A stretch of 64,000 nucleotides of DNA from Kitasatospora sp. GP82. Lineage in GTDB: Bacteria > Actinomycetota > Actinomycetes > Streptomycetales > Streptomycetaceae. The stretch's first letter is position 1, and every line of letters starts with the position of its first letter. Both the position numbers and the translations under genes were made by a program. The DNA lies in NCBI RefSeq assembly GCF_029892105.1, contig NZ_JARZAJ010000014.1, positions 124,001 to 188,000 on the forward strand, given 5' to 3'. Below, piece after piece: positions 7,381 to 14,726 of the stretch. Below the pieces are notes generated by a model. It saw nothing but the letters and a program-made list of their open reading frames with translations, ran no database searches and was not told the origin of the DNA.

Positions 7381-7914
7381 TCAGCGCAGGTCGAGCCACA
7401 TGGTGACGTCGTCCCGGTCGTCGCCGGAGGCGACCCGGATCGCTCCGGGTACTCGCCCGACCTCGGTGTACCCGCAGCGGCCGTAGAACTTCTCCAGGCC
7501 GTGTCCGCCGCGCAGGGTCAGCCGAAGCGCACTCAGGCCCCATGCACGGGCGATCCGCTCCGCCTCGCCCATCAGCTCGATGCCGAACCCCCGGCCCTGG
7601 AAATCGGGGTGCACCATGACCGCCTTGAGCATTCGCCAGTGGTCCATCAGCGCGAAGCGCATGTCCTCGAAGAACAGGAAGCCCGCCAGTCGCCCCGTCT
7701 CCGGCTCGCGGGCGACCAGCAGCCGGTCCGGGCAGCCGGGTTCGACACCTGCGAAGAGCTTCTCGGCGGCGGCCCGCACATCATCGACCGTCACCGGCGA
7801 GACAAAGCCGACGGCACCGCCGGCGTTGCTGGCATCCGTCCAGAGGCGGACGATCTCCTCGCGCAGTCCGAGGTCGGGCGTGGGGTCCAGAGTGAAGATC
7901 AATGTCATGGTCAA
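7381..7914 (-). CDS. GNAT-family N-acetyltransferase
   Basis: 177 residues; ATG at 7914 or the second Met codon at 7908 are both possible. The complete small GNAT fold is visible: strand RLLVAREPETGRLAGFLFFE, motif A LKAVMVHPDFQGRGFGIELM with the QGRGFG acetyl-CoA loop (about residues 95-115), the helix GEAERIARAWG, and motif B LRGGHGLEKFYGRCGYTEVG with the usual FY-x-x-x-GY. The substrate is unknown; soluble, cytosolic. It is monocistronic and its promoter lies in the AT-richer 150 bases to the right (TTACATGACAG region). Confidence 0.8.
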   Translation of the reverse strand: MTMTLIFTLDPTPDLGLREEIVRLWTDASNAGGAVGFVSPVTVDDVRAAAEKLFAGVEPGCPDRLLVAREPETGRLAGFLFFEDMRFALMDHWRMLKAVMVHPDFQGRGFGIELMGEAERIARAWGLSALRLTLRGGHGLEKFYGRCGYTEVGRVPGAIRVASGDDRDDVTMWLDLR

Positions 7915-8216
7915 ACACGCTATCTGACCATTACGCGGGTGGCAAAGGTATTACATGACAGCAGCTGGGCAACCGAGAGATCCCCTGCGGGAGCTGTCGC
8001 ATCCCGCATCTCCACGAGGTGCCCGTGCCGGGCTCGGATCCGAACCGACTTATATCTGACGACCTGTCGTGATGCCTATAGTGAAGATCAGTTGAGCGCC
8101 ACCGACGAACCTGTACGGTGCCGAACTCTCCGAGAAGCTCGGTACCGACGACGTGGGGGGCGGCCTTCCCCGAGCTTCTGATCGACGCACTGCCCCACCC
8201 CGGGTACGACCCGCGG
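7915..8216. other. divergent promoter region
   Basis: About 300 bases between a minus-strand acetyltransferase and a plus-strand membrane protein. It has AT-richer patches (near 7920-7955 and 8045-8090) suited to promoters in both directions. No repeat or operator stands out. Confidence 0.4.
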
Positions 8217-9188
8217 ATGTACCGCGTCGACGCGGTGGCACTGACCCGTCAACTCCAGGGGGAGGACGGCTCACGCGCCCTCCGCTGGGCGCTCCGCCTC
8301 CACCCGGCCGCCTACCGCGCCGAGCACGAAGCCGAGCTGACCGCGATCTACGTCCAGGCGACGCAGGACGCCGGCCCGCTCGGTCGGCTGCGCGAGGCGC
8401 TCGACGTCGCCGGCCACGGCCTGCGGCGGAGCACCGGCCTGGGCTCCGACCGGACTGCCGCTCAGGTCCTGGCGCAGGCCGCCCCGCTGGCTGTCGCCGT
8501 CGCGACTGGTGGCAGCGTGGCGAACCTGTTGTGGCTCTTCGCCCCCCGCATCCAGTCCATGCCGTCGTCCTCGCTCCCGAATGTGCTCATCCTCGCCAAC
8601 CAGGGCCTCGTGCCGCTGCTCTGGCTGGCGGCGCTCGCGGCCGTCTGGACCGGGCGCTGGACCGTGGCCCGGGCACTGGTCGTGCCGGCGACGGTGCTGC
8701 GACTGGCCGACGTCCCGCTGCTCCTGCTCGCCCACTTCGACTTCCACGGCGCCCACACGGGCGCAGTGCTGAACCTGACCGTGCCGCTGCTCACCGGCGC
8801 CGTCGTCCTCGCCGCGCCCAGGGACCTGCTCGGCTCCTCCCAGTCACAACGCGGCGCGATCGCGGGCACCACCGCCCTGGCCGTCCTGCTGTGGGGGGCG
8901 CAGCTCGTCAACATCTACTACCCCCTGCCGCTGGCCCCCCGCACCACCCACGCACTCTGGGCCGGGGTCCTCGCGGTCGCCCTGCTCCTCGGCAGGCGTG
9001 ACCGGTTGCCCGCCGCGGGCTTCGCGGTGGCCGTGCTGCCCAGCGCGCTGCAGATGACGGTGCCACTGCTGCACCCGCTCTCCCCCGCGGGCGCGGTCGC
9101 CCTGCTCCTGGTCCTGCTCAGCAGCGCGGTGCCCCTCCTCCGCGCGCGCCGGCGCCGCGCCCAGGTGACACCGCCGAGCGCGGCATAG
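8217..9188 (+). CDS. multi-pass membrane protein
   Basis: 323 residues from ATG 8217. The N-terminal cytosolic part contains RALRWALRLHPAAYRAEHEAE, a helix pattern common at the front of actinobacterial membrane proteins and ABC-permease-associated proteins (LRLxPxxYRxxHxxE). After about 75 residues come roughly eight hydrophobic segments, for example AAPLAVAVATGGSVANLLWL, VLILANQGLVPLLWLAALAA, LNLTVPLLTGAVVLA and GAVALLLVLLSSAVPLL. No transport or catalytic motif is visible. The short acidic helix after the first motif could contact a partner such as a PadR-type regulator, but none is adjacent. Confidence 0.65.
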   Translation: MYRVDAVALTRQLQGEDGSRALRWALRLHPAAYRAEHEAELTAIYVQATQDAGPLGRLREALDVAGHGLRRSTGLGSDRTAAQVLAQAAPLAVAVATGGSVANLLWLFAPRIQSMPSSSLPNVLILANQGLVPLLWLAALAAVWTGRWTVARALVVPATVLRLADVPLLLLAHFDFHGAHTGAVLNLTVPLLTGAVVLAAPRDLLGSSQSQRGAIAGTTALAVLLWGAQLVNIYYPLPLAPRTTHALWAGVLAVALLLGRRDRLPAAGFAVAVLPSALQMTVPLLHPLSPAGAVALLLVLLSSAVPLLRARRRRAQVTPPSAA

Positions 9189-9252
9189 CGGGATCCGTGG
9201 CCCCGGTCGGCGGCCCGGATCGGGCCGGGGCTTCTGCGGGGTCTCCTGCTAG

Positions 9253-9353
9253 CCCCAGCAGGCGTACCCGCTCGCGTTCTTCGACCTGCACCTGCGGCAC
9301 CGGGGCCATCTGCTCGACGGCCCGAGCGTGGCCTCTCCAGAGGTGAGGTTCAT
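9253..9353 (+). pseudogene. PAF-acetylhydrolase-like hydrolase, C-terminal fragment
   Basis: Immediately after a TAG at 9250-9252 the plus frame reads QQAYPLAFFDLHLRHRGHLL then DGPSVASPEVRF. This is the usual C terminus of streptomycete alpha/beta hydrolases of the platelet-activating-factor acetylhydrolase type (AYPxAFFDxHLRxR...LLDGPS...PEVRF). No upstream coding for the nucleophile elbow or catalytic His remains. Only about 33 residues, so a relic. Confidence 0.5.
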
Positions 9354-10177
9354 TCCATGCAGCGATGGACCGCGGCGCTCACGTCCCGTGCTGCGGTCCG
9401 CGCTCCCCGGTCGGCGACGTACACCGGTGAACGGGTCACTGCGACTGTGGCCTGCCGGTGCGGCCCGAGCCGTGTCCACTCAACCCCGATTCACCGGCCG
9501 TGTTGGTGCAGAGAAGGCGCGCCTGATCCCCTCCGGCAAGCCGAAGCGCCAGCCCACTCTCCCACGTTCCGCCAAACTCGCACGAGACCCGCCTGACCTG
9601 CGGAAATGAAAGCCGGGCGGGGTTGTTTCCCGGCTGTTCGCCGCTCTTCCGGGTCCGGGTGCGTTTCCACCGGGCGGGAGCCCGGAAACGGGGTGATCTG
9701 GTGAGGGTGCTCACACCCGAATCGGGTCGACGACTGTCGATAGTTGATCGTCGGAGCCATGAGGGCCGGTCGGCCGCACCCGTCGGCCGTGATCGCGACG
9801 CACCCGTTTGACGACGGACCTTTCGGTCGACTCCGTCGCAGGTCAGAAGCTGTTTTTGAGCTATCGGAAAATATCCGTAATGCGAGGTTTGGGCTCCGGA
9901 TGCGGGGGAACTACCGGTCGCTTCGCGCCCGTCAAGGGCCCTAGATCGCTACGACGAGGCGTCGTAGTAGGGGGGTCTTGGCGGGCGCCCGAAGTGCCGC
10001 TAACAATTGCCGCAGTCGTCAGAGACCGCGGCCCCCGCCGCGGAACCAACCCCTGGCACCGAACGCGGACGCGTCGTCGTGCCGCCGTGGTACCGCCCCA
10101 GTCCATGTGAGCCCCTGTCCGGCCACGTGGACTGAAGGGGCGGCGACACGGCCAACCCGATTGAGGTTTCTTTTCCT
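9354..10177. other. long untranslated/control region upstream of the lysozyme-fold gene
   Basis: About 820 bases without a supported gene. It holds an interrupted inverted repeat (CGTTTCC...GGAAACG near 9662-9690), an AT-rich patch (GTTTTTGAGCTATCGGAAAA near 9851) likely to be a promoter, and the perfect palindrome at 9949-9967. About 200 bases of probable leader RNA then run to the ATG at 10178. Long structured leaders precede many cell-wall hydrolase genes in actinomycetes, often with a c-di-AMP riboswitch; I looked for that consensus and did not find it. Confidence 0.4.
9949..9967. promoter_or_regulatory. 8-bp perfect inverted repeat, possible operator
   Basis: CTACGACG AGG CGTCGTAG: arms at 9949-9956 and 9960-9967 with a three-base centre. 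It lies 210 bases upstream of the exported lysozyme-fold gene. The shape suits a dimeric winged-helix repressor (CopY/BlaI-type operators are similar) but no such regulator is adjacent. Confidence 0.4.
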
Positions 10178-10564
10178 ATGCCCGCTATCTCCGTTCGTAT
10201 GCGTACCGGTGTCGCCCTGCTTGCTTCCGTTGCCGGCCTGACTGCGATGGGCGCCGTTGCCCCCGCCACCGCCTCGGCTGCGACCCCGCAGCAGATCGCC
10301 GCCCGGATCGTCCCTGCGAACCAGCTGGCCTCCTTCAGCAAGATCATCTCGCACGAGTCCAGCTGGAGGGTGACGGCCACCAACCCCTCCTCGGGCGCAT
10401 ACGGCCTGGGCCAGGCTCTGCCGGCTTCGAAGATGGCCTCGGCCGGTGCGGACTGGCGGACCAGTGCCACCACCCAGATCAAGTGGGCCTACAACTACAT
10501 GAACTCCCGCTACGGCAGCCCGAACGCCGCCTGGGCCTTCTGGTCGGCCCACCACTGGTACTAA
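10178..10564 (+). CDS. secreted transglycosylase/lysozyme-fold cell-wall hydrolase
   Basis: 128 residues from ATG 10178. A signal peptide is clear: basic start (VRMRTGV), hydrophobic core (ALLASVAGLTAMGAVAPATA) and AxA site (ASAATP). The mature part is about 90 residues with IISHESSWRVTATNPSSGAY then GLGQALP, the lytic transglycosylase signature (catalytic Glu in HESSW, then S/A-x-GxxQ), and ends YMNSRYGSPNAAWAFWSAHH. The compact form matches the single-domain SLT proteins of streptomycetes. It should cleave the glycan strands of peptidoglycan outside the membrane. A strong hairpin terminator follows, so it is monocistronic, with a long leader suggesting RNA-level control. Confidence 0.88.
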   Translation: MPAISVRMRTGVALLASVAGLTAMGAVAPATASAATPQQIAARIVPANQLASFSKIISHESSWRVTATNPSSGAYGLGQALPASKMASAGADWRTSATTQIKWAYNYMNSRYGSPNAAWAFWSAHHWY

Positions 10565-10646
10565 AAACCCCTGGTACTGAAAGCCCCAGTCACCCGGCAG
10601 CCACCCGCCGCGGCGCCCCGCGCCCGGCGGTGACGGCCCGGTGACC

Positions 10647-10687
10647 CGAAGGGGGCCCGCGCGGCCATGCCGCCCGGGCCCCCTTCG
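10647..10687 (+). terminator. 13-bp stem terminator
   Basis: Arms CGAAGGGGGCCCG (10647-10659) and CGGGCCCCCTTCG (10675-10687) are perfectly complementary with a 15-base loop. No T tract, as is usual in streptomycetes. It follows the lysozyme-fold gene by about 80 bases. Confidence 0.8.
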
Positions 10688-10731
10688 TCGTACCCGCGCG
10701 GTGCGGCTGCTGCCGTGCGCCGTCGGCCCCT

Positions 10732-10956
10732 TTACCGGTCGGCCGCAGTCACTGGCCCGTCCTCCTTGGGTCTGGCCAGGTTGGGCAACGTGGCCACGAA
10801 GGCGCCGAGTTCTTCCTGCTGCTCGGGGGTGAAGCCGCGCTTGAGTACGAGGCTGAGCACTACCCGAGCGCACGCTGAGGCGGGCTGGGAACCGCTTGGG
10901 TCCTGGAAGGGACGTGCCGTGACGCTGCGTGCCGAGTGACTGGCCGGCGGGTCCAC
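10732..10956 (-). CDS. small hypothetical protein
   Basis: 74 residues with a possible GTG start at 10956. The second half (CARVVLSLVLKRGFTPEQQEE, then LGAFVATLPNLAR) reads like real helical protein, the first half less so. No domain recognised. It lies just downstream of another small minus-strand gene, so the two may be co-transcribed. Doubtful gene. Confidence 0.3.
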   Translation of the reverse strand: MDPPASHSARSVTARPFQDPSGSQPASACARVVLSLVLKRGFTPEQQEELGAFVATLPNLARPKEDGPVTAADR

Positions 10957-10975
10957 GCGGCACTTCGGAACGAGT

Positions 10976-11203
10976 TCAGTGGCTCGGCTCTGTGGTGCTC
11001 GCCGCGCAGATCACCAGGTGCGTGCCGGTGGGCGCGGGCGACGGGAGGCGGGCCGGGCACGGGTCCGGGCTCCGGGTCGGGGCCGAGGGCTCCCAGTGGA
11101 ACCGTTCTCCGGATGAGCCGTCCTGCATCGCGAGCGTCAGGCTCCCGCCCGCCAGCATCAGTACCAACCACAGCCCGACCGACCACCTCTGCAGCCGAGT
11201 CAA
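10976..11203 (-). CDS. small secreted or membrane-anchored protein
   Basis: 75 residues from a TTG at 11203, preceded by a GGAGGGGG ribosome site at good spacing. The N terminus LQRWSVGLWLVLMLAGGSLT is a signal or anchor segment, followed by a proline/serine-rich polar region and a short end with one Cys (HLVICAAS). No family recognised. The ribosome site and hydrophobic start support it as a real gene. Confidence 0.5.
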   Translation of the reverse strand: MTRLQRWSVGLWLVLMLAGGSLTLAMQDGSSGERFHWEPSAPTRSPDPCPARLPSPAPTGTHLVICAASTTEPSH

Positions 11204-11419
11204 CAGAACCCCCTCCGGTCCCCGATTTCCGCGGTCACTCTACGGGCTGCCACGGTCGGGTTGCGCACCGAGGCCGCCGACACCCCTCAGGCGGTCCGCC
11301 GGGTCGGCCAGGGCCATGCGCACAGCATTCCGCATCCCCACCATCTGCCGTACGGCGTTCATGTACCGCAGCTGTCACTCTTCTCAACTGGGCCGCGGAC
11401 AGCGGCATTTGGAGGGGAC

Positions 11420-11560
11420 ATGAAGAAGAGGTTGAAGGCGCTCGCGGTAACACACGGTGGAACTACCCCGATGGCGGCGTGAGCGGCCCCGGCTGGACGA
11501 ACATGCACGGTCGTTTGAAGTCGCCGAGCACCCACGCCCGGCCGCTCGGGCCCTCGTCCT
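11420..11560 (+). pseudogene. possible decayed lactococcin-972-like bacteriocin
   Basis: ATG 11420 has an excellent ribosome site (GGAGGGG) and starts MKKRLKALAV like a bacteriocin or exported-peptide leader, but the frame stops after 20 codons. A second frame of the same bases reads NTRWNYPDGGVSGPGWTNMH, which resembles the GGTWNYGVSG...WSNYYH core of lactococcin-972-type peptides in actinomycetes. A deletion of the rest of the signal peptide plus a frameshift would explain both. The usual partner genes (membrane protein and ABC transporter) are absent. Weak, short match. Confidence 0.3.
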
Positions 11561-11693
11561 GCCGGGACGCGCCGTCGGCCGGCGGACGCGGGCCGTTCCG
11601 TTACCGGGCTGCGACACTTCGTGGCGAACTGCCGATGTCCCGTAGAGCGTGGCTGAGGACGAGTGCAGATGCCGACAACCCACCGGAGTGATC

Positions 11694-12335
11694 ATGAACT
11701 CGCGCCCGCTCAGGCTCACCACTGCCGCCGTCACGCTGGCACTGCTCGGTCTGGGGTCCGTCGCCTGTTCGGGGAGCAGCTCGACCGCAGCCGCGCCTGC
11801 CGCACCCGCCGGGCAGGCGGTCACCGCCGACCCGGCGTCCAGGACGACGACGCATGCCGCTGCGGTGACCCAGGCGGGAGCCCCGGCGGCCAATGCCCGG
11901 TGCCACACCGGCGAACTGCGCGCCGATGTCCAGATCCAGCCGGACCGCCCCGGAGCCGCGATGGTGATGCTGGTCAACAAGGGTTCACGGACCTGCACGG
12001 TCGACGGCTACCTGGGTTACGGCGGTCTGCTGGCGGACAACAGCCGGGTCGAGCTGGCGACCACCCGGGTGCCGTACCCGGGGAAGCCGACCCGGATCGC
12101 GCTGAAGCCGGGCACCACCGCCTTCTCCGGCCTGTCCTGGTCGGCCTGCGACAAGGCCGACGCGAGCTGCAAGGTGCTGGCGGGGCTGGTGGTGACTCCC
12201 CCCGACGAGACCACCCAGCTCACGGCGAAGGTCCTCGGTGTGAACGGCAAGGAGGTACCGCAGCTGCTGGTCTCGGCGGCGGGCCTGCGGGTTGGCTCGC
12301 TCCAGCCGTCCAACCAGGGCGTGCTGCTTCCGTAG
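11694..12335 (+). CDS. DUF4232-type lipoprotein
   Basis: 213 residues from ATG 11694. The leader ends in a lipobox (GLGSVACSG; lipidated Cys about residue 23), followed by a Ser/Ala/Thr-rich tether. The domain begins ARCHTGELRADVQIQPDRPG and continues with MVMLVNKGSRTCTVDGYLGY, the conserved GxGAxxxxLxLxNxGxxxCxLxGYPG pattern of the DUF4232 family, with the paired cysteines. A central LSWSACDKADASCKV stretch adds two more cysteines. These proteins are common extracytoplasmic lipoproteins of streptomycetes of unknown function. The gene is convergent with the solute-binding protein, with a shared terminator between. Confidence 0.85.
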   Translation: MNSRPLRLTTAAVTLALLGLGSVACSGSSSTAAAPAAPAGQAVTADPASRTTTHAAAVTQAGAPAANARCHTGELRADVQIQPDRPGAAMVMLVNKGSRTCTVDGYLGYGGLLADNSRVELATTRVPYPGKPTRIALKPGTTAFSGLSWSACDKADASCKVLAGLVVTPPDETTQLTAKVLGVNGKEVPQLLVSAAGLRVGSLQPSNQGVLLP

Positions 12336-12341
12336 CGTGAC

Positions 12342-12379
12342 CCGTCCGGCGGCGCCTTGCGGGAGGCACCGCCGGACGG
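12342..12379. terminator. bidirectional terminator between convergent lipoprotein genes
   Basis: CCGTCCGGCGG (12342-12352) pairs perfectly with CCGCCGGACGG (12369-12379), 16-base loop. It lies between the stop of the DUF4232 gene and the stop of the binding-protein gene. Confidence 0.8.
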
Positions 12380-12411
12380 AATCCGACGGTCGGTCAGGTG
12401 GAAGTCGGGGC

Positions 12412-13332
12412 TCACAGACCGCCGTTGGTCACCGCGCTCGACACCTGGCCGGAGGTGACGCTCCACTTGCCGAGGATCCTGTCGTACTGGCCGTTCTGGA
12501 TCAGCTGGTCCAGCGTCCTGGCGAGTACGTACTCCAGATCCGCACTGTCCTTGTTGACCGTGATCCCGTACGGACCCGACTGCAGCGAGCCGCCGGCCAT
12601 CAGGAACCTGCCCGAGTGCTGGGAGGTGTTGTACTCGGCCACCGGGAAGTCGTTGAGATCGGCGACGGCGGTGCCGGCGGTGACCTCGGCCAGCGCCTGG
12701 TCGTCGGTCTTCAGCTCGTCAATCTGCAACGTCTTGTCGCCCTTGGCGCACGCCCCGACCTGCCGCTGGGCGATCTCGTCCTGAACGGTGCCGCGCTGCA
12801 CGGCGATCGTGTGTCCGCACAGGTTGTCCAGGGTGCTGATGCCGAGCGGATTGCCGTTCTTGACCAGGATCGACGTGCCGGTGACGAAGTAGTCGATGAA
12901 GTCGACGCCGGACGTGGTGGGCCGGCCGTTGTCGTCGATCCCGTCCTGGCGCTGCTTGGTGTCGATGACCGCCGACATCCCGAGGTCGACCTTCTTGGCC
13001 TGGACCGAGGGGATCACGTTCTCGAAGGGCATGTCCTCGAACTCGACCTTCAGGCCGAGGCGAGAGCCGAGCGCGCTGGCGAGGTCCGGATCTATCCCGG
13101 CCGGCTCGCCGTCCTGGCCCTTGAAGTCGACCGGAGGGTAGTTGAGGTACGAAGCGATCCGCAGGACACCGGCCTCGCGGATGGCCCCAGGAAGGCGGTT
13201 TCGCAGGTCGGAAGCACTGTGGTCGGAGCCGGGGGTGGTGCTGCTGCCGCAGCCGGACAGCAGCAGACCGCCCACGCTCACAGCGACGACGGTGCGAGCG
13301 GGTCTGGCTGGTACATGGGTGTTTCTGGGCAT
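12412..13332 (-). CDS. amino-acid ABC transporter substrate-binding lipoprotein
   Basis: 306 residues from ATG 13332. The leader carries a lipobox (GGLLLSGCGSS). The mature protein is a type II periplasmic-binding fold of the polar amino-acid family: LRIASYLNYPPVDFKGQDGE, AGIDPDLASALGSRLGLKVE, then a hinge and DLGMSAVIDTKQRQ, IDYFVTGTSILVKNGNP, CGHTIAVQRGTV and a final LIQNGQYDRILGKW helix. It should deliver an amino acid or related cation to an ABC importer. No permease or ATPase gene is adjacent, so it is an orphan that must use a transporter encoded elsewhere. A much longer open frame to the right is not coding. Confidence 0.88.
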   Translation of the reverse strand: MPRNTHVPARPARTVVAVSVGGLLLSGCGSSTTPGSDHSASDLRNRLPGAIREAGVLRIASYLNYPPVDFKGQDGEPAGIDPDLASALGSRLGLKVEFEDMPFENVIPSVQAKKVDLGMSAVIDTKQRQDGIDDNGRPTTSGVDFIDYFVTGTSILVKNGNPLGISTLDNLCGHTIAVQRGTVQDEIAQRQVGACAKGDKTLQIDELKTDDQALAEVTAGTAVADLNDFPVAEYNTSQHSGRFLMAGGSLQSGPYGITVNKDSADLEYVLARTLDQLIQNGQYDRILGKWSVTSGQVSSAVTNGGL

Positions 13333-13764
13333 GGTGATGCGATTCCTGAGGGAGGGAAGTGTGAGGGAGCGCCACCGGTGCTGCTGGGGTGGGCAGCGCG
13401 GACCTCGTCCCGTTGCCCTGTAGGCCGTCGCGGGATGGGCGTACGGCCGGTCGGCTGAGGTCCGCCGTCGGCAGGCGGTTCCGGCCATCCTCCCATCCCG
13501 TTGACCGAGGTCGGGGACGGGGAGGGCGCTGCGGGACCGCCTGTCCACGGGTTGGGACGGGAGGGTCGGGACGGCTTGTCGGGACCGCGACGGCACGGCG
13601 CCGTGGCGCGGCCGAAGACGGTGCCTGGCGCTCTTGCGCCAAGGAGGATGCGAAGAATGACGTGTTCGCGACATCAGGGGCGGGTAGGCATGCGGGACCG
13701 CCGGTCCGGGGCGAGGACCCTGGGCCGTTGCGGGTGATACCGCTCCGTCCCGAAGGGAATCCTC
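13333..13764. other. divergent promoter region
   Basis: 432 bases between the minus-strand binding protein and the plus-strand alginate lyase. Open frames here are shadows. No strong repeats were seen; promoters for both genes must lie within. Confidence 0.4.
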
Positions 13765-14637
13765 ATGCCTTCCGACCGCGCCTCTGACCGGATGCCGTCC
13801 CCCCGTGCCGACGGTGCCGCCTGTCGTCCGGCCTCGCCCCGTACCCGCCGCGGGCTGCGGCTGGTCGGGGCGGGCGCCCTCGCCGGACTGCTCGCAGTCA
13901 GTACGGCGGCCGCAGCCTCGGCGGGTACGGGCCGGCCGGATGACCGGTCGGTGGCCGAGGTGCCCGGCGGGGCCGCCGCCCAGGTATCGCTGGCCGGCTG
14001 GGACCTGATCCTGCCGGTCGGCGCCTCCGGCGAGTCCTCGGGCAACCACGCCAGGATCCTGCGACCGGCCGCTCTCCGATCGCCCTACCTGACGCGCGAG
14101 TCGGACGGCAGCCTCAACTTCTGGGCCCCGTCGGTCGGTGCGACCACCATGACCTCCGCGCACCCCCGCACCGAGCTCGTCGGGCGCTTCGGCTGGACGG
14201 TCGGCCGGGCGAAGCACACCCTGAGCGCGACCCTGAGCGTCGGCCAGGTGCCGGGGTCCAGCCGTGATGTGATCATCGGTCAGATCCATGGTGCGGGCGA
14301 GGACAGCGCGATCCCCGTGGCGATGCTCCACTACGACGGCGGCGACATCCGGGTCACGGTCAAGCAGGACGCCGACCATGCCACGGTGTACAGGCTGCTC
14401 GGCGGAGTCCCGCTCGGCACCGCCTTCGGCTACACGCTGAGCGACAACGGCGACGGCACCCTGACCTTCACCGCACGCACCGGCTCGGGCGGCGCGGTCA
14501 GGAGGACCGTCCCCGTCCCCTCTGCGTACCGAAACCTGGCGGTCAGGTTCTCGGCCGGCGGTTACGAGCAGGCCACCGAGGCTCTCCCGTACGGCGACGG
14601 CGCCCGAGTGGTGTTCACCCGGCTCAGCGCTTCCTGA
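13765..14637 (+). CDS. secreted polysaccharide lyase family 7 (alginate lyase)
   Basis: 290 residues from ATG 13765. After a basic N region (RRGLRLVG) comes a hydrophobic core and an AxA signal site (ALAGLLAVSTAAAASAGT). The catalytic domain has the three PL7 signatures in order: HPRTEL (the RTExR region with catalytic Arg), IIGQIHG (QIH, catalytic Gln and His) and VRFSAGGYEQA (the YFKAGxYxQ motif, here degenerate with the first Tyr and Lys replaced). PL7 enzymes cleave 1,4-linked mannuronate or guluronate by beta-elimination outside the cell. The altered third motif, which holds the substrate-binding Lys and the catalytic Tyr, may change specificity. The long N-terminal leader suggests a Tat-like or extended signal. 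Confidence 0.82.
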   Translation: MPSDRASDRMPSPRADGAACRPASPRTRRGLRLVGAGALAGLLAVSTAAAASAGTGRPDDRSVAEVPGGAAAQVSLAGWDLILPVGASGESSGNHARILRPAALRSPYLTRESDGSLNFWAPSVGATTMTSAHPRTELVGRFGWTVGRAKHTLSATLSVGQVPGSSRDVIIGQIHGAGEDSAIPVAMLHYDGGDIRVTVKQDADHATVYRLLGGVPLGTAFGYTLSDNGDGTLTFTARTGSGGAVRRTVPVPSAYRNLAVRFSAGGYEQATEALPYGDGARVVFTRLSAS

Positions 14638-14664
14638 GTCTGCGGGTTTCCTGCGCACGTGATC

Positions 14665-14696
14665 AGCCATGCACTGCCCGGGGGCAGTGCATGGCT
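14665..14696. terminator. 14-bp bidirectional terminator
   Basis: AGCCATGCACTGCC and GGCAGTGCATGGCT are perfect complements around a CGGG loop. It separates the alginate lyase gene from the end of the nonribosomal peptide operon. Confidence 0.88.
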
Positions 14697-14726
14697 GCCG
14701 TTCGAGAAGGGGTCGGTCAGGCCGGG

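Noticed and set aside
9870-10177. c-di-AMP (ydaO-type) riboswitch before the lysozyme-fold gene
   Set aside because: The expected conserved GGGGAACC-like and GGGUGAA blocks and the final GACAGCUAAC-like element could not be aligned in order.
13333-14670. 752-residue minus-strand frame extending the binding-protein gene
   Set aside because: Upstream of the Met with the lipoprotein leader it is arginine/serine/proline-rich shadow of the alginate lyase gene.
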